A stretch of DNA of 6,617 nt, taken from the NCBI GenBank assembly GCA_021734725.1, contig JAIPIM010000227.1, positions 1-6,617 on the forward strand, in the 5' to 3' direction. The stretch comes from Minisyncoccota bacterium (GTDB taxonomy: Bacteria; Verrucomicrobiota; Lentisphaeria; Oligosphaerales; MVZH01). Below the pieces are notes generated by a model that was not told the origin of the DNA, ran no database searches, and saw only the letters and a program-made list of their open reading frames with translations. Shown in pieces: positions 1 to 6,494 of the stretch (the stretch's first letter is position 1; the number at the start of each line of letters is the position of its first letter). The translations under genes and the position numbers were made by a program.

Positions 1-1
1 C

Positions 2-631
2 GATATCCCAGTCATCGAAGTGAAAGACAGTATCCTGCCCGGCATGCCCGTAACCATCCGGGGCTACCTGGAACAACGGTGCGTTGCGCGCCGGTTACAC
101 CTGCTCACAGGACTATCGGTCCAAGCGTTTGACGGCCGCACTGTCGAGTTATCCGACGGCAGCCGAATGGAGAATGTTTTTCTGTGTTGGTCCACGGGGA
201 CAAAGTTTGGCCTGCCCATCGCCGGCGATCACGACACGATCCGCGATGGCCGCATAGTTGTTGACGAATTCCTTCGCGTTCCGCCGCATCCAGAGGTCTT
301 CGTCGCCGGGGATGCAGCAGCCATGTCCGACCGCAACGGTAATCACCTGCGGAAAGCAGTCAATTTCTCCGTCTACTCAGGCCGCTGCGCGGGCAAGAAT
401 GTGCGTCGAGTTGCCCAAGGGGACACCCCGCGCTCATTCACTCCGAAAGATCTCGGATGGGTGATTCCGTTCTGTAATACGGCAACAGGCAAGCTTTTCT
501 CTAAGGTCACTGTCCGCGGACGATTTCCGCTGGCTCTTCATTACTTCATGTGTGGCTATCGCAATTACAATACCACGAACCGCCTTCACTTTCTAAATCT
601 CATGCTTCGCGCACTTACCTGCAAGCACTGA
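2..631 (+). CDS. FAD-dependent NADH dehydrogenase-like oxidoreductase (type II NDH-like), 5'-truncated by window edge
   Basis: The frame is open from base 2 to the TGA at 629-631, giving 209 residues that form only the C-terminal half of a family whose members are usually 400-430 aa. The GTG at 20 is probably an internal valine, since the frame runs on upstream in family-like sequence (IPVIEV..ILPG). The second FAD-contacting motif is clear (VFVAGDAAAM), preceded by the LCWSTGT strand of the second Rossmann fold. After it comes a C-terminal segment with the pattern of type II NADH dehydrogenases (PKDLGWVIPF, then a helix-rich end with NR). Such enzymes are monotopic membrane proteins passing electrons from NADH to quinone. 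The segment after the FAD motif reads KAVNFSVYSG, whereas canonical NDH-2 has an AQxAxQQ quinone-site motif, so a divergent paralogue with another acceptor is possible. No terminator is evident before the next promoter. Confidence 0.75.
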   Translation, partial: DIPVIEVKDSILPGMPVTIRGYLEQRCVARRLHLLTGLSVQAFDGRTVELSDGSRMENVFLCWSTGTKFGLPIAGDHDTIRDGRIVVDEFLRVPPHPEVFVAGDAAAMSDRNGNHLRKAVNFSVYSGRCAGKNVRRVAQGDTPRSFTPKDLGWVIPFCNTATGKLFSKVTVRGRFPLALHYFMCGYRNYNTTNRLHFLNLMLRALTCKH

Positions 632-647
632 CATCCATCATCACTGT

Positions 648-676
648 TTGACACGGGAGCCGGCACCGGATATACT
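648..676 (+). promoter_or_regulatory. Strong sigma-70-type promoter for larE-cysK
   Basis: A perfect -35 hexamer TTGACA (648-653) is separated by exactly 17 bp from TATACT (671-676), which matches the -10 consensus at five of six bases. Transcription should begin near 683, leaving an untranslated leader of about 70 nt before the ATG at 754. The promoter starts 16 bp after the stop of the upstream oxidoreductase gene, so the two downstream genes can be expressed independently of it. The assignment rests on sequence match and position only. Confidence 0.75.
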
Positions 677-677
677 A

Positions 678-694
678 TTAGGTTTATCGCCTAA
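678..694. promoter_or_regulatory. Inverted repeat at the predicted transcription start (candidate operator)
   Basis: TTAGG (678-682) and CCTAA (690-694) form an exact inverted repeat with a 7-bp spacer. It sits immediately after the -10 hexamer and covers the predicted start site, where a bound repressor would block initiation. Five-base arms arise easily by chance, and I cannot match this to a known regulator's site. A weak hairpin at the 5' end of the mRNA is the alternative. Confidence 0.3.
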
Positions 695-753
695 CTCATG
701 TTTAAGGAATAGCTTTTCTATTAGCCCTGGGACCAAATACCTCTCCAGAGTAC

Positions 754-1587
754 ATGGGAGAAGAGACCATAGATTCTATTGATGCGAAACTGCAGGCATT
801 ACGGCGTATACTGCATGACACAGGAAGCCTGGCAATCGCGTTTTCAGGCGGCGTGGACAGCACGTTTCTGGCGGCTGTCGCTGTTGAGGAATTGGGCGAC
901 AGGGTGCTGGCGGTCACTGCTGCCTCGCCGTTGTTCCCTAAACACGAACAAGAGGAGGCCCTGGTACTGGCCGAGAGGATGGGCATTCGCCACATTGTGC
1001 TGCCAGTCGACCAACTCCCGATCCCGGGATTTTCTGACAATCCACCGAATCGGTGTTATCTTTGTAAGAAAGTACTGTTCCAAAACTTGCTCGGTGCTAT
1101 TGAATCTTACGGCATCACGCAGATGGCAGACGGCACCAATGCGGAGGATGCTCAGGATTTTCGTCCCGGCCGAAGAGCCGCGGCGGAGTGTCACGTCTTG
1201 AGCCCGCTTCTTGAAGTCGGTATGACCAAGGCTGACATTCGTGCACTGTCTCGGCGAATGGGTCTGCCGACGGCGGATAAGCCGGCGTTCGCATGCCTGG
1301 CAACACGTATCCCATATGGCGTCACAATCACGCGTGACAAATTGCGGGCCATCGAGGCTGTTGAAGAGGAATTGCGTGCATCGGGTTTTCGGCAATACAG
1401 AGTCCGTCACCACGGCGAACTGGCGCGCATTGAAGTCGAGCCCGATGAGATTGCAAGGTTGTGCACACAATCGATCCGCCAGCGCGTCATGGCGGCGGCC
1501 CGCAGGGCGGGTTTTCTTTATATCACAGTGGACCTGCAAGGGTATCGAACTGGCAGTCTTAATGCGGCCCTGGACGATACCGCGTAA
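754..1587 (+). CDS. larE: LarE-family PP-loop ATP-dependent sulfur transferase, three-cysteine type
   Basis: At 277 aa this is the usual length for LarE. Family members adenylylate a carboxylate acceptor and insert sulfur; LarE proper acts on the nicotinate-derived precursor of the nickel-pincer cofactor of lactate racemase, in the cytosol. The ATP-binding PP-loop SGGVDS lies at residues 31-36. The family's conserved cysteine is Cys181 in PAFACLATRIPYG, and a basic cluster YRVRHHGELARIEV spans about 215-228. Cys101 and Cys104 (RCYLCK) supply two further cysteines; this three-cysteine set is known from LarE proteins that hold a [4Fe-4S] cluster instead of sacrificing their own cysteine. The ATG at 754 is the first usable start: the frame has a stop at 703-705 and no ATG between. 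Its ribosome site is poor (AGAG three bases upstream). It is the first gene behind the strong promoter, with cysK 98 bp downstream. With no larA, larB or larC visible, the true acceptor may differ. Confidence 0.87.
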   Translation: MGEETIDSIDAKLQALRRILHDTGSLAIAFSGGVDSTFLAAVAVEELGDRVLAVTAASPLFPKHEQEEALVLAERMGIRHIVLPVDQLPIPGFSDNPPNRCYLCKKVLFQNLLGAIESYGITQMADGTNAEDAQDFRPGRRAAAECHVLSPLLEVGMTKADIRALSRRMGLPTADKPAFACLATRIPYGVTITRDKLRAIEAVEEELRASGFRQYRVRHHGELARIEVEPDEIARLCTQSIRQRVMAAARRAGFLYITVDLQGYRTGSLNAALDDTA

Positions 1588-1671
1588 ACACGGAGAGAGG
1601 CCCTCCCCCTTTTTGGAAAGAGACTTAAACAAGAATACGTGCTGTCGGGTTTGCCGGAACGGTCGTTTATC

Positions 1672-1678
1672 AAAGGAG
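1672..1678 (+). promoter_or_regulatory. Ribosome binding site of cysK
   Basis: AAAGGAG sits seven bases before the ATG at 1686. This fixes the cysK start and contrasts with the weak site in front of larE, suggesting that cysK is translated much more efficiently from the shared transcript. Confidence 0.75.
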
Positions 1679-1685
1679 TAGAACG

Positions 1686-2633
1686 ATGAGCTATTATCCA
1701 GATAATTCGCTGTCTATAGGACACACACCGCTGGTCAAACTGACTGGGGTGGCCGGTGCAAAAGCCTTAGTGCTCGGCAAAGTTGAGAGCAGGAATCCGG
1801 CGTTTTCGGTAAAATGCCGCATTGGGGCCAACATGGTATGGGATGCTGAGGCCCGGGGTGCGTTGAAACCGGGAACGGAGATCATTGAACCGACCAGCGG
1901 GAACACTGGGATTGCACTCGCCTTTGTAGGTGCGGCACGGGGGTATAAAGTAACCCTTGTAATGCCTGAAACCATGAGCATGGAGCGCCGCAACATTGTG
2001 CAAGCATTCGGCGCCAACCTCGAACTCACACCCGGCGAAAAAGGCATGCCGGGTGCGATTGAGCGGGCCGAGCAGTTAATGGTGGAATCCCCCGGCAAAT
2101 TCTTCATGCCCCAGCAGTTCAACAATCCCGCCAATCCTGCCATTCATGAAAAGACCACCGGTCCCGAAATCTGGGAGGACACGGATGGCGGTGCCGATGT
2201 GTTGGTGGCAGGAGTCGGCACGGGCGGCACCATCACGGGGATATCGCGGTTTTTCAAGAAGACAAAAAAGAAAGATATTGTCAGTGTGGCGGTCGAGCCG
2301 GCAGCCAGTCCTGTCATAACTCAAACCCTGGCCGGCGAAAACCTGCGCCCTGGGCCGCACATGATTCAAGGTATCGGTGCCGGATTCATTCCGGAAGTAC
2401 TGGATTTGTCAGTGATCGATCGTGTGGAAAAAGTGAGCAACGAAGAAGCCATGGACTATGCCAGGCGCCTGGCGCTCGAGGAAGGACTGCTTTGCGGGAT
2501 TTCGTGCGGGGCGGCTACGGCGGTGGCAGCACGCATAGCGAATGAGCCGGAGTTCGAAGGTAAAACCATTGTTGTCATCCTGCCGGATAGCGGTGAACGC
2601 TATCTCTCAACCACGCTTTTTGGCGGGCAATAG
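1686..2633 (+). CDS. cysK: Cysteine synthase A (O-acetylserine sulfhydrylase)
   Basis: This PLP enzyme makes L-cysteine from O-acetylserine and sulfide, the last step of sulfur assimilation, in the cytosol. The 315-aa product follows the E. coli CysK layout from end to end: NPAFSVKCR with PLP lysine Lys43, the substrate loop TSGNTG (70-75), MPETMSMERR (93-102), the phosphate-binding loop GTGGT (178-182), the GIGAGFIP segment (229-236) and a C-terminal PDSGERYLST. These mark it as the CysK type rather than CysM or cystathionine beta-synthase. In GISCGAA (271-277) the first serine, which contacts the PLP ring nitrogen in the Salmonella enzyme, is kept, while the second is replaced by Cys274. 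The C-terminus is about eight residues shorter than in E. coli (from memory of that sequence). It lies 98 bp after larE without a convincing terminator between, so the two are probably one operon. Confidence 0.96.
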   Translation: MSYYPDNSLSIGHTPLVKLTGVAGAKALVLGKVESRNPAFSVKCRIGANMVWDAEARGALKPGTEIIEPTSGNTGIALAFVGAARGYKVTLVMPETMSMERRNIVQAFGANLELTPGEKGMPGAIERAEQLMVESPGKFFMPQQFNNPANPAIHEKTTGPEIWEDTDGGADVLVAGVGTGGTITGISRFFKKTKKKDIVSVAVEPAASPVITQTLAGENLRPGPHMIQGIGAGFIPEVLDLSVIDRVEKVSNEEAMDYARRLALEEGLLCGISCGAATAVAARIANEPEFEGKTIVVILPDSGERYLSTTLFGGQ

Positions 2634-2686
2634 TCGGTTGCAGAGGTGTATGTTGCGTGCCCCACATTCGTCATCCGGAGCAAGCG

Positions 2687-3763
2687 TTACCGTACCTTTA
2701 TCTCCACCTCGGAAACTTCTTTTGGACAGTCAGCCCCGGCGGATGCCTGCGAATAAATGCCGTATCCCATAAACGGAGGGTTCCCTGAATAATTGTACAG
2801 CCAGACTCCGCCGTGCCGGTTACCAGGCTCAATAACCACCTCGCGCCCCCGCCAATGTCCTTTTATAGTGACGGTCTTGAAATGGCCCCGCAGGCTTTTA
2901 CCGTCATAGTAGGAATGTTCACTTTCATCGCCGCTCAGACGCTCAATTTCCAACTCACATCCAGCTGTCAGACGCTCCGCCTCTTCGAGCGTTATGTCCT
3001 GGGGAAACACATGAGACCGCGGGATACCAATGCTCAGTCGTGGCGCTGTGCGATACTCAATATCGTCCGGTTCTGTAAGTTCAGCGTTCAAAACTACGCG
3101 GTTTCTGTAAAACTTGTAGGAGACCTCCACAATAACCCCCGAGTCGAACTCCATGGTGAACGCAACCTCCTGAGGATTCCGCTTCGCGGCGGGAGGATCG
3201 ATGAATTTGATTAACTTACGGTGTCGGGTGTTCCTTTTGTCGTCAGTATATCGGGCGGCAATACCACAGTTAATGGTTTCTTGAAATTGTCCTTCAACCT
3301 TCTTGACTTTGGGTTGAATATGCAATGTCCCCCGTTCCGACACCCACGCTTCGAAGTCTTGTCCGGAATAATGTGCGTTCTTCCAGCGGATCGACCGGAC
3401 TTTGCCATGGCGTATCTGCTTCCAGCTCGAATCCTTCAGTATGGGAAGCAGATCGGGACGGGGCTCCGGCGGTATGGCCGCGGCCGCGGCCTTACCCACG
3501 ATCTTCTTAACATACGCCTGATCGTCACTGCTCAGGTCCGTTATGCCAATCGTCATAACTTTGCCGTCTTCCATTTTAACGTTAACCATGCCGTCATCAA
3601 ACGATGAAAATTGCCCCTCAACCGTTGCCCCCGTGGAACTGGTCCATGTCCGCATCGGTTGCTCATCCGCCGCGCGGCTCGCCAATGCACCTGTCACCAT
3701 CAAAAGTGTTACGTAAATGGTAATTGTACCGCGCCACATTTTTGTCGTATTTATAGCTATCAT
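2687..3763 (-). CDS. Secreted protein with N-terminal SHD1-like domain, function unknown
   Basis: Starting at the ATG at 3763 the product is 358 aa. The frame extends upstream to an ATG at 3817, but that adds a very arginine-rich leader ahead of the signal sequence; the 3763 start has a modest GAGAG eight bases upstream and gives a better export signal. Residues 1-28 form that signal: a lysine/arginine start, a hydrophobic core (ITIYVTLLMVTG) and an ALA cleavage site after Ala28. Residues about 38-86 read RTWTSSTGATVEGQF..DLSSDDQAYVKK, the pattern of SHD1 domains common in exported proteins of Planctomycetes and Verrucomicrobia. An alanine/proline linker (about 92-103) leads to roughly 250 residues that I do not recognise. 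They are rich in alternating beta-type sequence (VIVEVSYKFYRNRVVLNAELTEP), suggesting a beta-sandwich, and include three cysteines. The gene runs convergently toward cysK (53-bp gap) and codirectionally behind the copper ATPase (184-bp gap). No catalytic motif is evident. Confidence 0.8.
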   Translation of the reverse strand: MIAINTTKMWRGTITIYVTLLMVTGALASRAADEQPMRTWTSSTGATVEGQFSSFDDGMVNVKMEDGKVMTIGITDLSSDDQAYVKKIVGKAAAAAIPPEPRPDLLPILKDSSWKQIRHGKVRSIRWKNAHYSGQDFEAWVSERGTLHIQPKVKKVEGQFQETINCGIAARYTDDKRNTRHRKLIKFIDPPAAKRNPQEVAFTMEFDSGVIVEVSYKFYRNRVVLNAELTEPDDIEYRTAPRLSIGIPRSHVFPQDITLEEAERLTAGCELEIERLSGDESEHSYYDGKSLRGHFKTVTIKGHWRGREVVIEPGNRHGGVWLYNYSGNPPFMGYGIYSQASAGADCPKEVSEVEIKVR

Positions 3764-3806
3764 CCGATATACTCTCGTTGTTCGTTTACGCCTTCGCTCC
3801 AGCCGA

Positions 3807-3852
3807 CGGGTTCGCAAGCCCGAGGCACAAGTGCTTGTGCTTGCGGCTCCGC
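3807..3852. repeat. Cluster of three short hairpins in the copA / SHD1-gene spacer
   Basis: Three palindromes follow one another almost without gaps: 3807-3822 (CGGG..CCCG, extendable to six pairs with one G-T), 3825-3840 (GCACAAG, 2-bp spacer, CTTGTGC, seven exact pairs) and 3843-3852 (GCGG, CT, CCGC). GTGCTTG also recurs as a direct repeat at 3857-3863. There is no T-run on either side, so these are not ordinary intrinsic terminators. They could be a REP-like intergenic repeat or structure in the 5' leader of the SHD1 gene. Confidence 0.55.
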
Positions 3853-3864
3853 CTATGTGCTTGT

Positions 3865-3892
3865 AATTTAGCCGTTTCTATCCAAGTGTCCA
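3865..3892 (-). promoter_or_regulatory. Possible promoter of the SHD1-domain gene
   Basis: Read on the minus strand, TGGACA (3892-3887) is followed after 16 bp by TAAATT (3870-3865), matching five and four of the six consensus bases. It would start transcription near 3858 and place the hairpin cluster inside a leader of about 95 nt before the ATG at 3763. The match is moderate and the spacing slightly short; readthrough from the copper ATPase gene is the alternative. Confidence 0.35.
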
Positions 3893-3906
3893 GCGCCTCA
3901 CGGGAG

Positions 3907-3918
3907 GGGTCAGGGTCA
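3907..3918. repeat. Two tandem copies of GGGTCA
   Basis: GGGTCA occurs twice in direct succession, about 30 bp beyond the copper ATPase stop codon. The unit is short and only duplicated, so it may have no significance. Confidence 0.3.
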
Positions 3919-3947
3919 TTCCGTTCCAGCCCCCATGCGAATTGGTG

Positions 3948-6341
3948 TTAGAGCGTCATGCCGCGCAGGCGCAAGGCATTCGAAACAACCGACACCGAAC
4001 TCATGCTCATAGCGGCCGCGGCAATGACCGGACTGAGAAGAATGCCGAAGAACGGATAGAGGACTCCTGCCGCAATAGGCACGGCAGCGGCATTATAAAA
4101 GAAGGCAAAGAACAGGTTTTGCCGAATATTCCGCATCACACGCCGGCTGAGCCGCACCGCTCGCACAATTCCGCGAAGGTCCCCTTTCACCAAGGTAATA
4201 CCGGCGCTTTCAATCGCCACATCCGTGCCGCCGCCCATGGCTATGCCGACATCGGCTTCCGCAAGTGCCGGCGCATCGTTGATGCCGTCTCCGGCCATGG
4301 CCACGCGTTTTCCCTGCTCGCGTAATGTCCGGATACGCTGGTTCTTGTCTTGAGGGGCCACACCTGCCGCTATGTCGTCAATGCCGAGTTCCCCCGCAAC
4401 AGCACGCGCTGTCTTTTCGTTATCACCGGTAACCATGATGACCTCCAATCCGAGAGCATGCAGTGTCCTGATTGCATCTGGCGTGCTTTCTTTGATCGGG
4501 TCGGAGAGCCCTAACACCCCGGCGGCTTTGCCGTCAACAGCCACACAAATCACAGTCTCGCCCCGCTCCTGAAAGTCATCGATGGATGAACGAATCTCGT
4601 CAATCCCGGTTACCTCGGCTTCCTCGAGAAAATTGAGTTTGCCTACCCTGACGTGTCGTCCCTTAACTGTCGCAAAAACACCGCCACCGGTGGTTGACTC
4701 AAAATCCGCGCTTGACTCTAACCTCAGGTCCCGGTCTTTCGCGGCGCTCACCACCGCTTCCGCGAGGGGGTGCTCACTGTTTTGTTCCACTGACGCCGCC
4801 AAACTGAGGAGATCCAGGTCTTCCCATCCTCGCGCCGGTACAATATCCGTGACGCTGGGGCGCCCCTCGGTAAGGGTCCCTGTCTTGTCAACGACGATGG
4901 TGTCTATTTTCTCCATCGCTTCGAGCACTTCGGCGTCTTTGATGAGCACGCCTTCCGTCGCCCCCCGCCCCACACCAACCATAATGGACATTGGGGTCGC
5001 TAATCCCAGTGCACATGGACAGGCAATGATTAACACGGCAACAGCAGTTACAATAGCGTGCGCCAAACGCGGGTCCGGCCCAGCCAATGCCCATATGATG
5101 AACGTGACAACTGCCACGGCTACAACGGCTGGAACAAAATAAGACGCCGCAACGTCGGCCACCCTCTGGATGGGTGCCCGACTCCGCTGGGCGGCGGCAA
5201 CCATGTCGATGATCCGTGAAAGAACCGTGTCTTTGCCGACCCTTTCAGCCCGCATCAGGAATGCTCCACTTGTGTTCAGCGTCCCTCCAGTCACATGATC
5301 CCCTTCCCTCTTGTCCACCGGCACCGGCTCCCCGGTGATCATAGACTCGTCCACTGAGCTTCCGCCCTCAGTCACCTCCCCGTCGACAGGGATTTTCTCG
5401 CCAGGACGGACACGCAGTGTATCGCCTTGCCGAACTTCTTCCAGAGATACTTGGTGCTCTTCACCATCACGCACTACCCGTGCGGTGGTCGGTGCAAGTT
5501 CCATGAGTTCACGGACGGCCCTACCGGTCTTCTTCCGCGCGCGCAACTCCAAAACCTGCCCAAGCAGCACTAGCACCGTAATCATGGTTGCCGCTTCGAA
5601 GTAAACCGCCACATGACCGTTTTCCCGGAACGAAGGGGGAAACACCTGAGGGGCCAGTACCGCAACAACGCTATACACATAGGCGACCCCTGTACCGAGC
5701 GCTATCAACGTAAACATGTTCAAATTCATGGTTACCAGCGAACGCCAGCCGCGCTTGAAGAACGGCCAGCCTCCCCATAAAACCACGGGGGTCGCCAGCA
5801 CCAGTTCAATCCAGTTACTAACAGCTTTGGAAAGGACTTCCCGCATTGGCACGCCGGGTATCATCCCCCCCATGGCGAGAGCAATAACTGGCAGCGCCAG
5901 GACCAGGCTCACCCAGAAACGGACGGACATCATCCGGAGTTCCCCGTCACCTTCTTCCGGCTCGGCCTGCACGGTTTTCGGCTCAAGGTCCATCCCGCAT
6001 TTTGGACAATCGCCGGGCGTATCCTGCTCCACCTCCGGATGCATGGGACATGTATAGACTGTTTTCTGCCTGGTTTGCGACGGTCCCGCAGGCTCCAGGG
6101 ACATACCGCATTTCGGGCATTCACCCGGCTTGTCGCTGGCGACGCCCTCACACATGGGGCAGACGTATTCAGCTTGCCCCGTGCCGGTTCCATCCTCGGA
6201 TGCTTCCCGGGAACCTCCATCTCCCCGCAGAAATTTGTCCCGGCACTGTTCACAACAGAAATAATACGTTTCCCCATCCCGTTCGGCTGTCAGGGCTGAG
6301 GATGGGTCTACGTCCATTCCGCATATCGGATCTTTAGCCAT
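3948..6341 (-). CDS. copA: P1B-type Cu(I)-exporting ATPase with YHS and two heavy-metal-binding modules
   Basis: This 797-aa inner-membrane pump should export Cu(I) using ATP. The N-terminus has three cysteine modules: a YHS domain (1-40; DPICGM, FCCEQC), then YVCPMCEGV..CPKCGMSLEP (59-84) and YTCPMHPEV..CPKCGMDLEP (96-121). No classical HMA domain (GMxCxxC) is present. Eight membrane helices lie at about 141-159, 176-195, 204-229, 246-265, 399-421, 427-455, 743-763 and 768-790. Catalytic motifs are complete: TGE (336-338), the ion-binding CPC (441-443), phosphorylated Asp485 in DKTGT, HP (524-525), TGD (638-640) and GDGIND (684-689). CPC together with YN (749-750) and MSMSS (778-782) marks the Cu(I) subclass rather than the CPH or Zn/Cd types. 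Ag(I) is also usually carried by this class. The start is supported by AAAGGTAGG five bases upstream. No copper regulator or chaperone gene lies in the window; the SHD1-domain gene follows on the same strand. Confidence 0.95.
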   Translation of the reverse strand: MAKDPICGMDVDPSSALTAERDGETYYFCCEQCRDKFLRGDGGSREASEDGTGTGQAEYVCPMCEGVASDKPGECPKCGMSLEPAGPSQTRQKTVYTCPMHPEVEQDTPGDCPKCGMDLEPKTVQAEPEEGDGELRMMSVRFWVSLVLALPVIALAMGGMIPGVPMREVLSKAVSNWIELVLATPVVLWGGWPFFKRGWRSLVTMNLNMFTLIALGTGVAYVYSVVAVLAPQVFPPSFRENGHVAVYFEAATMITVLVLLGQVLELRARKKTGRAVRELMELAPTTARVVRDGEEHQVSLEEVRQGDTLRVRPGEKIPVDGEVTEGGSSVDESMITGEPVPVDKREGDHVTGGTLNTSGAFLMRAERVGKDTVLSRIIDMVAAAQRSRAPIQRVADVAASYFVPAVVAVAVVTFIIWALAGPDPRLAHAIVTAVAVLIIACPCALGLATPMSIMVGVGRGATEGVLIKDAEVLEAMEKIDTIVVDKTGTLTEGRPSVTDIVPARGWEDLDLLSLAASVEQNSEHPLAEAVVSAAKDRDLRLESSADFESTTGGGVFATVKGRHVRVGKLNFLEEAEVTGIDEIRSSIDDFQERGETVICVAVDGKAAGVLGLSDPIKESTPDAIRTLHALGLEVIMVTGDNEKTARAVAGELGIDDIAAGVAPQDKNQRIRTLREQGKRVAMAGDGINDAPALAEADVGIAMGGGTDVAIESAGITLVKGDLRGIVRAVRLSRRVMRNIRQNLFFAFFYNAAAVPIAAGVLYPFFGILLSPVIAAAAMSMSSVSVVSNALRLRGMTL

Positions 6342-6346
6342 AAGTA

Positions 6347-6355
6347 CCTACCTTT
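6347..6355 (-). promoter_or_regulatory. Ribosome binding site of the copper ATPase
   Basis: On the minus strand AAAGGTAGG ends five bases before the ATG at 6341. It gives two overlapping purine matches to the anti-Shine-Dalgarno sequence and supports the start that yields a complete YHS domain. Confidence 0.6.
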
Positions 6356-6432
6356 AATTCCGGCTTACGTCTCTTATAACGATTGTACCGCCGGCACCAC
6401 CATCCACCAGTCGGGATGTCACTGATATGATT

Positions 6433-6449
6433 ATTCGAAAAGCCCGAAT
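6433..6449. promoter_or_regulatory. Inverted repeat at the predicted copA transcription start
   Basis: ATTCG (6433-6437) and CGAAT (6445-6449) form an exact inverted repeat with a 7-bp spacer, lying at the predicted start (about 6449) of the minus-strand promoter. The geometry (5-7-5) equals that of the repeat at the larE promoter, though the bases differ. It could be an operator or chance. Confidence 0.25.
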
Positions 6450-6455
6450 TCTCCC

Positions 6456-6484
6456 TCTATATTTAACATGCATGAACTGGTCAA
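6456..6484 (-). promoter_or_regulatory. Probable promoter of the copper ATPase, with a palindrome in its spacer
   Basis: On the minus strand TTGACC (6484-6479) is followed after 17 bp by TATAGA (6461-6456), matching five and four consensus bases. The implied leader is about 107 nt. The 8-bp palindrome CATGCATG (6467-6474) is centred almost exactly in the spacer. That is where MerR-family activators such as CueR bind, but their promoters usually have a longer 19-20 bp spacer, and I see no CueR-like or CopY-like site. Confidence 0.45.
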
Positions 6485-6494
6485 GTCCTGGCTT

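Noticed and set aside
698..712. Four-codon frame (MFKE) in the larE leader as a possible leader peptide
   Set aside because: Too short, with no ribosome site and no run of regulatory codons or attenuator hairpin behind it.
1592..1614. Possible terminator after larE: GGAG/CTCC followed by five T
   Set aside because: The stem has only four pairs and three C's separate it from the T-run, so it is unlikely to stop transcription before cysK.
844..1632. Long open frame of 262 codons on the minus strand opposite larE
   Set aside because: It lies wholly across larE, whose plus-strand product has clear family motifs; the antisense product shows no recognisable domain and is a shadow of a GC-rich gene.
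2634..2686. Bidirectional terminator between the convergent cysK and SHD1 genes
   Set aside because: I could find no stem of useful length or T-run in the 53-bp gap.
3764..3817. Upstream ATG giving an 18-residue arginine-rich extension of the SHD1 protein
   Set aside because: The extension overlaps the hairpin cluster and spoils an otherwise normal signal peptide; the ATG at 3763 has a better ribosome site.
3805..3824. GGGTTCG-like sequence resembling a tRNA T-arm
   Set aside because: The loop lacks the conserved A of the T-loop and no acceptor, D or anticodon stems can be placed around it.
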